Part shown: one piece after another, positions 22,242-30,759 of the stretch
Layout: every line of letters begins with the position of its first letter
How positions within the stretch are numbered: the stretch's first letter is position 1
Source: Acidobacteriota bacterium
Lineage (GTDB): Bacteria; Acidobacteriota; UBA6911; RPQK01; JADFOI01
Assembly: GCA_030624355.1 (NCBI GenBank)
Contig: JAUXKG010000001.1
Location: 1 to 39,931, forward strand
Length of the DNA stretch: 39,931 nt
Direction: 5' to 3'
The notes under the pieces: generated by a model
What the model saw: the letters and a program-made list of their open reading frames with translations, nothing else
What the model was told of the DNA's origin: nothing
Database searches by the model: none
Position numbers and translations under genes: made by a program

Positions 22242-22615
22242 GGTATTCCTACTCCTGATCCCCAATCAGCTAATGGGATAATGTCGCCGTTCTCATCGAG
22301 TGCCTTGGCCCTGACCATCAACTCCTCAACCAAATGCCCCGTCTCAGGTATCGTAAGGTTCTTCGGATTCTGTCCCACAAGAGGGCCAATGCGGGTCAGC
22401 TGGTCAGTGCGAGTTGTTTGGGCCTGAATCAGCTCTCCTTGAAACAGGATGTGCTCAGCGAGATACTCCGCCTCTGTCGGCTCGATTTGTACACCGTCAC
22501 GCCAATCAACATTGGTTGTCTGCCTGGGCGTGCCGCCTTTCCATCCCCACTCAGCTCCTGGTCGAAGTCGGCTGAGAAGAAAGGGAACGTCATGGTCTAC
22601 AGGTAGGAGAGCCAT
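22238..22615 (-). CDS. Unknown virion-operon protein, 125 aa
   Basis: It is coupled to neighbours (TGATAATG at the start, ATGA overlap at the end). The product has a Pro/Trp-rich beginning (MALLPVDHDVPFLLSRLRPG), a charged middle and a helical part (EAEYLAEHILFQGELIQAQ). The GSGVGIP ending is Gly-rich. Its place suggests a minor structural or assembly protein. No family is recognised. Confidence 0.55.
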   Translation of the reverse strand: MALLPVDHDVPFLLSRLRPGAEWGWKGGTPRQTTNVDWRDGVQIEPTEAEYLAEHILFQGELIQAQTTRTDQLTRIGPLVGQNPKNLTIPETGHLVEELMVRAKALDENGDIIPLADWGSGVGIP

Positions 22616-22617
22616 TA

Positions 22618-23418
22618 TCAGGGTCCGGGTGGTATCCTCAAGAACTCTGCTTCAGTATAGATCTCCAGCGGCTCTGGGGCAGCCGCTGGAGTTGCTATTC
22701 CAAATCCATCGGTAGCCTGAGTCTGCTCAGCTGAATGCTGGACTTCTAAGATTGTGGTGCCGGCGATTGTGAAGAAGCCCTGAATCCAGGCGTTTGTTGA
22801 GCTGCTTCCATCCATGAACTGTGTTCCACCATCAAGAACTACCGCTGAGTCTGTGATGCTGAAGAGCCGAGCAGTGTGTCCCTTGGACTTGAAGGCAGGA
22901 CAGCGAATGAGGGTTTTGTAGGTGCCGGCCGTAAGGGTTATCTGATTCGATAACAGAGACAACACAAGACCGTCGTCATCTGAAACGATTGCATTCAGGT
23001 CACGAGTCCTCCAGGCACCATTTGTAAATGTACCTCCGTTAATTCCGTTCGCCTTCTCATCCCTCACAAGAATATAGCTCAGAAGGTCCTGCTTCAGGTC
23101 CATGAGCGGTTGCATGGTATCGATAACAAACTGCGCGACAATCGGAGAGTTAACAACGACATCAACTATGTGGTTGTCAACCTCAATAGAGCCAACAATG
23201 ATGTCGATTATGTCCTGATCAATGTAAGCATCGCGCGACAGGGGCAGGATCAACTTTCTTTCCTGGACACTACCCCTGGCTAACTTCCCGCCATCGATAG
23301 ACTCCTCTGGAAACTTGCCGAAGGCTAAGAAGTCATAGATACGGTCGAACTCAGTGTTCAGCTGTGCGTCATTATAGTGATGCAGCTTACCAATATTCTG
23401 ATTGGCAATCGGACTCAT
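22618..23418 (-). CDS. Tail fibre / receptor-binding-type protein
   Basis: I use ATG 23418, which overlaps the upstream stop (ATGA); the longer form starts inside the previous gene (266 aa). Residues 1-120 are likely an attachment region. Residues about 165-245 (LSLLSNQITLTAGTYKTLIR; GHTARLFSITDSAVVLDGG) match a beta-jelly-roll tip domain that recurs in tail fibres and tailspikes, with the typical ITDS motif. A receptor-binding role is inferred. The C-terminus is Pro-rich. Confidence 0.65.
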   Translation of the reverse strand: MSPIANQNIGKLHHYNDAQLNTEFDRIYDFLAFGKFPEESIDGGKLARGSVQERKLILPLSRDAYIDQDIIDIIVGSIEVDNHIVDVVVNSPIVAQFVIDTMQPLMDLKQDLLSYILVRDEKANGINGGTFTNGAWRTRDLNAIVSDDDGLVLSLLSNQITLTAGTYKTLIRCPAFKSKGHTARLFSITDSAVVLDGGTQFMDGSSSTNAWIQGFFTIAGTTILEVQHSAEQTQATDGFGIATPAAAPEPLEIYTEAEFLRIPPGP

Positions 23419-25202
23419 CGCCTTGACTCCCTCGCCGACCTGTCGACCATGTAGTTCCAGCTGACCAAACGGAATGGACCATCCAGCTGCGCTGACCACC
23501 TGATCGCCAGCTGTGCTGCCCTGCGGGACAGCCGCGTTCTCCAGATCTCATTCACTACGTCTTGCGTTTCACCGACAAACTCGAAGTTGTCACGGTCGTC
23601 AATCTTGATCGAGGCATTCATGAAATCGTTTCGGTTCTTCCGAATGATTTCAGATTCAAGCTCGTGCCAACGCTTCTTTACTGTCGGGGTCTTAACGTCC
23701 TGCTGCCCACTCTCCCAGAAGTACTCAATGGAGTTGCCATCATCGTTAGCCCCGTCGCCATACGTGGTGACCTGGCCGTCGTCGAAGCCCAGCTTGATCT
23801 CTCTCAGGTTTGTCAGTGAGTCGGTGATCAGACCGCAGTACTGGACGCCCGGGATGTCCCACCTCGTCCACGACTGCTTATTAACAACCTGGCTGTTTCG
23901 ATAGAAGTAGACCAGCAGTGCGTCGTTCGTAACAGAGGTACCGTCGGAGTACACCCACCACACCGCTGAGTTCTCCCAGTCGTGGACTCCTTTGATGAGG
24001 AAGTCCCGAGCAAAATTCCGTGACAGCCAGCGAGGTTTAACAGGACGACTGACCTCGAACACTCTGGACAAGTCATAGGCATAGACACCATTCTCGCTCA
24101 AAAAGTAGATGAGATTGTCCACAGGCACAATGCTGAAAGGAGCAAGACATCCACGGTCGACAATCGTCCTGCGCGGGAATAGCGTACCCACACTATTGCC
24201 AGACACAAGCCAGATAGAAGACTGCGTGAAAACGACCAGCTCTCCCTGAAACTGAAGCAGACCTGTAATACGATCATCAATAGTGAAGAAGTTTCCAAGT
24301 ACCGTCTTACCGACGGGGCTAAAGTAGATGTTGTTCGGCTCATCATCTATTCCTGCGGCGAAGACCGTCCCCGCGTTCGTTGCGACGAACCGGATATCAG
24401 GAAACCGAGGATCAAACGTAAGGGGGGCGAGATCAGTCGTATCGACATTGTTATCAGGGATTCGGTCAATGAACGTGGTCGTCGTGGAATCCACTTCGGT
24501 GATGAAGAACCAGTCTGCTTCAAAGTTCGACACCTTTCTCCTGAATATACGGTACTTATCTACACGGGTATCCAGGGTCGTGTTAAAGCTGGTCAGCTCA
24601 ACGTTTTGGTTTTCAACAGTAACAGTGGTCGTAACTTCAAGGCCAGCTGTAGTGTCAGCCTGGTTAGTCGACGGAGACGCTGGGCTCTCTTGGCCCCACT
24701 CCGATGAGAAGAAGACGAACTTGTAGTCATACTCACCGTTAAGCATTCCATCCCCAATCGCACCGTTAGGGATTGCGTCAGGGGCGAATGCAGGCTTGGT
24801 GATTTGCCAGTCAAAGAGATCCGTCCCGTCGGTAACTTTCGGAGTGCCGCCATGGGCAATGTACACCCTGTTGTTCAGCGAGAGGAACTGAGCCAGGTTG
24901 CCAGCCGTAAGAACAGGCCCTCCAATTGCTGTAAAGACCGTGCCAGAAAGTGAGAACAGCTGAGGACCGGCCTTAACCAGAAAAATCCGAGTACTGTCGT
25001 TCTGTCGGTAGTCGTGAGTACCCTCGATTGGAAATCCATTAGGGGCCGTTGCGCCCGAGTCAAAACCAAGACGAGCGTCAATAGAACTTTGATCAAGCAT
25101 ACAGTTGAGCGCGTCACGTGCTTCTCGAGGGTCAATCTCCCTCGACTCCGTAGTCTGGTTGATCCCAATGAATGGGCCACCGATCGTGATGGGAGTAGGC
25201 AT
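23415..25202 (-). CDS. Tail nozzle / tubular-B-like structural protein
   Basis: The product has 595 aa. It starts MPTPITIGGPFIGINQTTES, with repeated beta-blade segments (RVYIAHGGTPKVTDGTDLFD; NNIYFSPVGKTVLGNFFTID; LIYFLSENGVYAYDLSRVF) consistent with a beta-propeller. Such proteins form the tail nozzle in short-tailed phages (T7 gp12 is the functional example). Its position next to the adaptor gene supports that. No tail-tube or tape-measure gene is present to suggest a long tail. Family assignment is inferred. Confidence 0.6.
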   Translation of the reverse strand: MPTPITIGGPFIGINQTTESREIDPREARDALNCMLDQSSIDARLGFDSGATAPNGFPIEGTHDYRQNDSTRIFLVKAGPQLFSLSGTVFTAIGGPVLTAGNLAQFLSLNNRVYIAHGGTPKVTDGTDLFDWQITKPAFAPDAIPNGAIGDGMLNGEYDYKFVFFSSEWGQESPASPSTNQADTTAGLEVTTTVTVENQNVELTSFNTTLDTRVDKYRIFRRKVSNFEADWFFITEVDSTTTTFIDRIPDNNVDTTDLAPLTFDPRFPDIRFVATNAGTVFAAGIDDEPNNIYFSPVGKTVLGNFFTIDDRITGLLQFQGELVVFTQSSIWLVSGNSVGTLFPRRTIVDRGCLAPFSIVPVDNLIYFLSENGVYAYDLSRVFEVSRPVKPRWLSRNFARDFLIKGVHDWENSAVWWVYSDGTSVTNDALLVYFYRNSQVVNKQSWTRWDIPGVQYCGLITDSLTNLREIKLGFDDGQVTTYGDGANDDGNSIEYFWESGQQDVKTPTVKKRWHELESEIIRKNRNDFMNASIKIDDRDNFEFVGETQDVVNEIWRTRLSRRAAQLAIRWSAQLDGPFRLVSWNYMVDRSARESRR

Positions 25203-25867
25203 TAGCCCCTACCTTGCCAGTCTACAACGTGAACATAACGAGGCTGCTGCCTCTGCCTCTGACTCGTCGTCCTGACAATCTCATCGATCCCCTGGTTCAG
25301 CTCATCTAACATGGGGAACGGTTGGTTTTCAATGGCCATGGCAAGCTTTGCTGCCTGGAGAGCAATGATACCGTGAAAGTCTGGGGGGATTGCGATCGGA
25401 ACGTCACCTTCATCACTCAGCTCAGGGATGGAAAATGAGTACCAGAGCCTGGCAGTGTAATCCTCGTTCGGAGTGACGATTCCAAAACGCTGACCAATCA
25501 TGTAAGCTGCCGGACGATTATGACTCCGAATCTTGTGGGGAGGCCACGGCTCCCATTCATGCCTCTCTGGCATGTCGACCCAGTAGAAAGGAATGGGGTC
25601 GCCACTACTGATGCCTTCCTGGAGTCTCTCCAGAAGTTTGATTCTCTTGAAGTCAGCGGGGAGATCAAAGACCAGGTCAGTCTGTGAGGCAGTTACGGTG
25701 TACCCCTGACATTTGACGAAGTAGTCCTCGTCGACAGTCTCCAGCTTTCGGGCCATCATGCGCTGAGCTTCATTGAGCAGCCTGGCTGCCTGGTCTGTCT
25801 TGAACAGATCTTTGGCCTGATCATCAATGTAGTCGTAGAACGCTGTTCTCAGTTCAGCAAAGTTCAT
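25202..25867 (-). CDS. Head-to-tail adaptor-like protein
   Basis: ATG 25867 overlaps the upstream stop as ATGA, so it is preferred over GTG 25876 (221 aa). The product begins MNFAELRTAFYDYIDDQAKD and contains LLNEAQRMMARKLETVDEDY. Later segments (LVFDLPADFKRIKLLERLQE; IPPDFHGIIALQAAKLAMA) fit the adaptor/tail-tubular-A pattern, where helices carry the adaptor ring and a beta domain contacts the nozzle. It is placed between fibre and nozzle genes, as in short-tailed phages. Confidence 0.65.
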   Translation of the reverse strand: MNFAELRTAFYDYIDDQAKDLFKTDQAARLLNEAQRMMARKLETVDEDYFVKCQGYTVTASQTDLVFDLPADFKRIKLLERLQEGISSGDPIPFYWVDMPERHEWEPWPPHKIRSHNRPAAYMIGQRFGIVTPNEDYTARLWYSFSIPELSDEGDVPIAIPPDFHGIIALQAAKLAMAIENQPFPMLDELNQGIDEIVRTTSQRQRQQPRYVHVVDWQGRG

Positions 25868-26025
25868 GTTATGCACTCACACAGATCATCGATTGATTGC
25901 CCTGGGAGGTCTGTAGCCGTACAAATGTCGTCGATATCTATTCCTGGCGGACACACGGCGACGACGACAAGCGCATCGCCTGTTGATCCAAATGACTGAG
26001 ATCCGAATGCTTCTCCGCCAAACAT
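25864..26025 (-). CDS. 53-aa small protein between fibre and adaptor
   Basis: ATG 26025 has GAGG about five bases upstream, and the stop overlaps the adaptor start (ATGA). The product starts MFGGEAFGSQSFGSTGDALV (Gly/Phe-rich) and has four Cys in the second half (VCPPG, DDICTATD, DDLCECIT). It could be a tiny virion component or a decoration. No family is recognised. Tight coupling on both sides supports it. Confidence 0.55.
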   Translation of the reverse strand: MFGGEAFGSQSFGSTGDALVVVAVCPPGIDIDDICTATDLPGQSIDDLCECIT

Positions 26026-26031
26026 GATGCC

Positions 26032-27807
26032 TCACACATTATTGGAAAACGCTGTCTCTACCCAATCGAGACCAATCTTCATGAGCGTCAGAACATCCCT
26101 TCCATTGACACTATTGAGAGTCCTGGAACCACCAGCATTCACAAAAATGTTACCTGCTCCACTAACGACAGTGATCGCATTGGTGGCACCACGAAGGTAA
26201 ATGATCTCTCCAGTCTGAGCTATGGGCGACTCAGTTATCGTGTTAAGAGTGTCCGGAGCTGCACCTTCACCGACAACAAGAACCACCTGCTCTCTAAGAG
26301 GGAATATGACCCCACCAGAAATGCCCCGACTGGCTGGAGTTCCAGAAATCCCCCATGGCCCAAGACTGACGTTCTGGTTGACATTCCCAGTCTTGAATCC
26401 GAACCGCTCACCATCAAACCATAAGTCTCCAGGCAGAGGAGCATTGGAGGCGATAGGCTGCGCGTCCATGTGAATAGCGCCCCTGGTCACGTTTGAGGCG
26501 CTGGGTCGAATGTCCAACACTGTAGCAGTGGTGGCCTCAGAGTCGATCACAAGTGCAGGAGCATTCGCGTTCTGATCGAGAAGTGTGTTAATCGCCGCAA
26601 GGTTTTGAACAACTTCAAGTTGAGCACTTAGGGGGGAAACTGTGTTGATCCCTACAAACCCATTAGCAAGCTGGATAAAGAGTGCAGGGTTGGTGAATGA
26701 CAGACGACCGATTACATAGCCACTTACAGATTCGTCGTGTCCAGTTTCCCAAATTGGCGCGCCGGACTGAAGGAACGCAATGCTTACATCATCTGCTATG
26801 CTTGACGCCTCGAGACGAATCCTTGCCGCAACGGCTGCTGGCTCGAAGACATGCAGGGTGTCCTGGATAGAAGTGACATTGACCCCAACACGCCGTGTCG
26901 ACCCATCCATCGTCAGCATGTCAACGAACACGTCATCCGAGATGTCAGCGTCCTGTTCTCCACGCTGAATGTGGAACATATCAGCTGTAACATTGGCAGC
27001 TGTTCGCCAGTTGAAATTGGCCAGATCAGTCTCCCACTCAATCATCGGAATCGAATGGTTGATGCGAAGGCCATCTGCCCCCTGAAGTTCGACAGGACCA
27101 TCCGTGGTAAGGACAATCCTACCGGCTCCAGGTCCACCCGAATCATAGGCACCATCAAGACTGACCGTAGCAGTCGCTGCCGTTGTCGACCACACGCCAG
27201 CAGCGTCAATCTGCAGAAACTCAGGGCCTGCAGGAAGAGCAGCGAGGAGAGTCATAGCCACGTCTCCCGCCAGAGAGGCGGGAGACTGTAGCGTTACTGC
27301 ACTCGTACCGTTCGCTGTATCCTCAAGAAACCTTAGTGAGCCAACGCCAGGAGTGGTGACAGCCAGGTCAATCTGTTCAGCAAAGAGAGTTGGAACCTGC
27401 ACATTCTTAGTTGTGACCAGGTTGCCAGCCACGAAATTGAAGAGACGATCATCGATGTCATCAACGTACTTCGCGTTCATGGGAGCCACGAGCCAGTACG
27501 TGACACCACTCGCGTTGAGGTCAAACGGGCTGGCTCCCCGGGTAACCGTAAGCGTCTGGAGTCCAACGTCTCGAGTCGTGACCCTGACCCTCTCGGCGAC
27601 GCCAGCCCGATTAGCATCCCCAACATTCGGAAAGTTTGGCTCCCTCGCCCACACCCAGGCAAAGTAACCCAAGGCGCCAGGGTCGGGGAAATTCGTAATG
27701 TCTCCAACCTGATCCGCAAGCTCAAACGTCGTGTCTGTCGACGTGAGTGGCGTGTTTGTCAGTGGAGCAATTGACAGGTCGAGGGCTGGATCGAGGATGG
27801 TCGTCAT
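26032..27807 (-). CDS. Tail fibre protein
   Basis: The product has 591 aa, beta-rich throughout and rich in Thr, Ala, Val and Asp. The N-terminal 140 residues may be the attachment domain (VTTRDVGLQTLTVTRGASPF). The rest shows repetitive shaft-like strands (AVTLQSPASLAGDVAMTLLA; VGVNVTSIQDTLHVFEPA). Near the C-terminus it contains GDLWFDGERFGFKTGNVNQN, a motif often seen at the end of phage fibre and baseplate proteins. Host contact is inferred. It is immediately upstream of the adaptor block. Confidence 0.65.
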   Translation of the reverse strand: MTTILDPALDLSIAPLTNTPLTSTDTTFELADQVGDITNFPDPGALGYFAWVWAREPNFPNVGDANRAGVAERVRVTTRDVGLQTLTVTRGASPFDLNASGVTYWLVAPMNAKYVDDIDDRLFNFVAGNLVTTKNVQVPTLFAEQIDLAVTTPGVGSLRFLEDTANGTSAVTLQSPASLAGDVAMTLLAALPAGPEFLQIDAAGVWSTTAATATVSLDGAYDSGGPGAGRIVLTTDGPVELQGADGLRINHSIPMIEWETDLANFNWRTAANVTADMFHIQRGEQDADISDDVFVDMLTMDGSTRRVGVNVTSIQDTLHVFEPAAVAARIRLEASSIADDVSIAFLQSGAPIWETGHDESVSGYVIGRLSFTNPALFIQLANGFVGINTVSPLSAQLEVVQNLAAINTLLDQNANAPALVIDSEATTATVLDIRPSASNVTRGAIHMDAQPIASNAPLPGDLWFDGERFGFKTGNVNQNVSLGPWGISGTPASRGISGGVIFPLREQVVLVVGEGAAPDTLNTITESPIAQTGEIIYLRGATNAITVVSGAGNIFVNAGGSRTLNSVNGRDVLTLMKIGLDWVETAFSNNV

Positions 27808-28352
27808 TTCATGTACCTGCGTTTACCCCAATCGCTTGTGATCGAGCACCGGCCGTCGATGCACCACTTCAGGTGCTTGGCCACCTCTTCGCTCATCTGC
27901 ATCCGCTGGTCATCCCAGTGGGCCAGTCGTTTGTCCTCGTGGTCTTCGAGACCCTGGAGGTACTCCCGTCTCGCCCGCTTTGGGCTTTTCGATCCATTCG
28001 CAAACTTGTCTGCCCACCTCAGCCAGTCAAGAAGCCAGAAGCCTGGCCGCTCTCCATCGAGATCCCATTCATACACCAGAAGATCATCGGCCTGGTTGTG
28101 CACATTGCCCAGGATCTTGGAGTACAATAGAAACCTGTTCAGGAGAGGATTCCAATGAAGCTCGAGCCTCGGGTCCTGCTCCTTCAGGCGTCGAAGAAAT
28201 GCCCGGCTTAGGTCCACGGGAGAAGTGGCTGTAAGTAACTCCCCCCGCCGTACAACCGTCCTTCGCCGGGCATCTCTTTTACGCTTTCGCTTTTCGGCCG
28301 TCGAGTGACTTCCAGACCTCGAGACCGGAACATTGAACGCTGGTCCAGACAT
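27804..28352 (-). CDS. Unknown basic protein between capsid and fibre genes
   Basis: The product has 182 aa. The N-terminus is very basic (AEKRKRKRDARRRTVVRRGE). The rest is helical and Trp-rich (ERPGFWLLDWLRWADKFANG; AHWDDQRMQMSEEVAKHLKW). Its position suggests a minor head or assembly protein. The ribosome-binding site is weak, so the true start may lie slightly downstream. No family is recognised. Confidence 0.55.
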   Translation of the reverse strand: MSGPAFNVPVSRSGSHSTAEKRKRKRDARRRTVVRRGELLTATSPVDLSRAFLRRLKEQDPRLELHWNPLLNRFLLYSKILGNVHNQADDLLVYEWDLDGERPGFWLLDWLRWADKFANGSKSPKRARREYLQGLEDHEDKRLAHWDDQRMQMSEEVAKHLKWCIDGRCSITSDWGKRRYMK

Positions 28353-28364
28353 AAGTAAATGGGC

Positions 28365-28384
28365 GGCGTGTCCGGAGACACGCC
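28365..28384 (-). terminator. UNCG-type hairpin after the major capsid gene
   Basis: GGCGTGTC and GACACGCC form a perfect 8-bp stem. Read on the minus strand, the loop is TCCG closed by C-G, i.e. C(UCCG)G, an exceptionally stable tetraloop. It lies 22 nt after the capsid stop and has no T-tract, so it may stabilise or process the capsid transcript rather than terminate it. Confidence 0.55.
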
Positions 28385-28406
28385 ACCCCGCCTCCCGAAG
28401 AATCGG

Positions 28407-29666
28407 TTAGCTGATCGAAATCAACGCTGCATTGGCATTGGGCTGATCCGTAACAAGGTTCATGTAACGGAACAAGATGGCCTCATACGCATCCCGAGCA
28501 GGAATACGATTGAGAATAGAGCCATCTTCCTGCATCCAGTCCCAGTCACCCATGTGCGCGATCCACATGGTCGAGGTGTCAGCAAAGTAAATACGCTCAA
28601 ACGCGTCACCACTCGTGAGCGTTTCCGCGTCTTTGTCAGCCACCAGCGGCATACCGTTGAATTCAAGAGCCTTGTACCCAGAACTGAGGATGGTCTCGCC
28701 CCCAGGGGGATATCGACGAAGACTCTCAAGAACACTGGCATAGTCTCGCTTCAACGAGTGTGAAGTGATCAGCAAATTGATGTCAGAGTCGGTGTTGATG
28801 TCAGCCGTGTCGATAGTGAGCTGCATCTGATCGAGCGCATTACCGCCCACTCCACCGAACGTACCGGTATGAGTTGTGACCGACGCCTGCCAGAAAGGAT
28901 TGGTAGTCCTGTCGATTCCACCCAATAGAGAGGTGGCCGCCTGGTTGCCGGACTCTACAGGCGGATTGGCAGTAGAGATGATCGTCTCGAGGCCCCAGAT
29001 GTCATCACCGTGGGTATCCTCAAGCACAACCAGGTCCTCGTCATCTACCGTACTCACAATCGAGCCCACCGTAAAACTGGTTGGAGTGATGGGATTCCTT
29101 ACGTCCACACTATCACCCGAACCGACAGGCACAGCAGGAGGGCCAGAACTCAGGTCCATAATGTCAACGATCATGCCGACCTGAAGGTACTTCGTCGTGT
29201 TTACTTCGACGGTTACTGAACCAGTGGTCAGATTGCAGGTTGTCAGATTCCCGTCACCCTGACGAAGAATCTGGCGGTTGATCGACTGACGAAGGTCACG
29301 AGTGACACCGCGCATCTCCGAGTCGACAGCACGAATGAATGCGCCCTTGTTGTTCCTGGACGACTTGATAGTCGGCCCAGTCACGCGAATTCTGCCGTAC
29401 TGAAAACTGGTCGTATAGACCGCGTTGTCGTAAACCTGGGCACCCTGAGAGGTCTGTCCGGGGAGGTCCACGTCCTCCGCCCTGGAACCGATCGAGAAGT
29501 TACGACCGGTGTGGAGCGGAAGGAAGACCTGCTTCCCCTGGAAATCCTCCAGTCGTTTCTCCAACATGGAGACCGTGACACTTGAATTATTGAGCTGATC
29601 TCGGACTGGTCCGAGATAGTCAATCTTCAAGATGTCATCAAAAGCAGTAAGATCCAAACCAGCCAT
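28407..29666 (-). CDS. Major capsid protein (HK97-fold type)
   Basis: The product has 419 aa behind a strong GGAGGAGG site. It begins MAGLDLTAFDDILKIDYLGP and contains FLPLHTGRNFSIGSRAEDVD and an insertion-like beta region (VEVNTTKYLQVGMIVDIMDL). The end (MWIAHMGDWDWMQEDGSILN, then AYEAILFRYMNLVTDQPNAN) matches the C-terminal part of HK97-type capsid proteins of podovirus-like phages. It is placed right after the scaffold gene, as usual. Family assignment is by context and pattern. Confidence 0.8.
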   Translation of the reverse strand: MAGLDLTAFDDILKIDYLGPVRDQLNNSSVTVSMLEKRLEDFQGKQVFLPLHTGRNFSIGSRAEDVDLPGQTSQGAQVYDNAVYTTSFQYGRIRVTGPTIKSSRNNKGAFIRAVDSEMRGVTRDLRQSINRQILRQGDGNLTTCNLTTGSVTVEVNTTKYLQVGMIVDIMDLSSGPPAVPVGSGDSVDVRNPITPTSFTVGSIVSTVDDEDLVVLEDTHGDDIWGLETIISTANPPVESGNQAATSLLGGIDRTTNPFWQASVTTHTGTFGGVGGNALDQMQLTIDTADINTDSDINLLITSHSLKRDYASVLESLRRYPPGGETILSSGYKALEFNGMPLVADKDAETLTSGDAFERIYFADTSTMWIAHMGDWDWMQEDGSILNRIPARDAYEAILFRYMNLVTDQPNANAALISIS

Positions 29667-29730
29667 AGTGAGCCTCCTCCAGAATCCTTTCTATAGAAGC
29701 TCACTACAGCCAATGAGCTTGAACAAAAAA

Positions 29731-30528
29731 CTACGTGATCAGTTGTGTGTTAGCCACACGGCGAAGAGCCCTGTCACGAACTCTCCCGTGCATAAGGTCC
29801 CTGCCAGTCAGTGGCTTCTCTCCTGCTGGAGATGCGGTTGGTTCACCTCCAGGTCCAGCCTCCGCTGACGCGGCATCGCTCATCTTTCCATGCACCCATT
29901 GATCCTTCTTCTTGTTGAGTGCCGTACCAAAATCGTTAGCCACAGACTTCATCGCCTCCGCTTCTGTCATCCTCGGATTGACATTCAGAAGGGCGAGCGC
30001 GCTCTTGCGCCCGACTTCTGCGAGATCCGGATTGTCGGTGAATACCTCATGCTTCCCGACCTCTGCGTCGAGAGACTGATTTATCCGACTCGTCTCGTTC
30101 TGAACACGAGACTCGTAAGTGCCAGCATTGACCTGATTGCGGAGCTGGGCAATCTCATTTCTGAGCGCCGTAACAGGTTCATCCTCAGGTGCAGGCTGAC
30201 TACCAGGAAGCGGCTGTTGCTGTTGCTGTTGCTGCGGCTGCTGTCCAACAGCTCTCTGCTGCTCAATCGAAGACAGGCCAGCGAAAACAATCTGATCAAG
30301 CTGATCCTGGCTCATCTCGAACGGCTGGCCCATGTATACCGATCGAGCTACCCCAGATGGCTTAGCTGGAGTAGGTTCTGCTGCGACCGGATACTCACCA
30401 GCCTTCTGCGCTGGTTGCGCTGCAGGCTCTGCTGCCGGAGCAGGAGCCGGCTCTGCCACTGGGGCAGGCGCAGGCGCAGGCTCGGCTGCTGGAGTGGACT
30501 GCGGTTCTACGTTGGGTTCGTCAGGCAT
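29731..30528 (-). CDS. Capsid scaffolding protein
   Basis: The product has 265 aa. The N-terminal 60 residues are Pro/Ala/Glu repeats (AAEPAPAPAPVAEPAPAPAA). A Gln run follows, then helical coiled-coil segments (TALRNEIAQLRNQVNAGTYE) and a C-terminal basic region (GRVRDRALRRVANTQL). This composition and the place directly before the capsid gene are classic for scaffolding proteins, which shape the procapsid and are then removed. The start overlaps the previous stop (TAATG). Confidence 0.8.
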   Translation of the reverse strand: MPDEPNVEPQSTPAAEPAPAPAPVAEPAPAPAAEPAAQPAQKAGEYPVAAEPTPAKPSGVARSVYMGQPFEMSQDQLDQIVFAGLSSIEQQRAVGQQPQQQQQQQPLPGSQPAPEDEPVTALRNEIAQLRNQVNAGTYESRVQNETSRINQSLDAEVGKHEVFTDNPDLAEVGRKSALALLNVNPRMTEAEAMKSVANDFGTALNKKKDQWVHGKMSDAASAEAGPGGEPTASPAGEKPLTGRDLMHGRVRDRALRRVANTQLIT

Positions 30529-30758
30529 TAAAAGCTCCTTTCCTGCATCCTTCGGAGGGCGTCCGCACGAATGTCAGCCAGCACTTTCTGACCGACCTTC
30601 ACAGGGTCCTGAAGACTTGTGAGCAGTTGCACTGGCCCCAAGATTCCTGTGATCTGATTACCAATTGGTTGTTCTGGAAGTAGTCTCGCCTCTTTCTTCT
30701 GGGGCTTTCCCTGCGGCCCACGCGTTCCCTTGTTGCCCAGACGTCTTCTCATTCCCAT
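30528..30758 (-). CDS. Small basic protein between portal and scaffold
   Basis: ATG 30758 lies one base after the portal stop (TGA C ATG). Longer starts would lie inside the portal gene. The product has 76 aa. The N-terminus is basic (MGMRRRLGNKGTRGPQGKPQ) and the rest is helical (LLTSLQDPVKVGQKVLADIR). Similar small genes sit between portal and scaffold in many podovirus-like phages. The role is unknown. Confidence 0.6.
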   Translation of the reverse strand: MGMRRRLGNKGTRGPQGKPQKKEARLLPEQPIGNQITGILGPVQLLTSLQDPVKVGQKVLADIRADALRRMQERSF

Positions 30759-30759
30759 G

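Noticed and set aside
29697..29720. Hairpin between scaffold and capsid genes as a terminator
   Set aside because: A 7-bp stem with a 10-nt loop and no T-tract on the transcribed strand; too weak to call a terminator.
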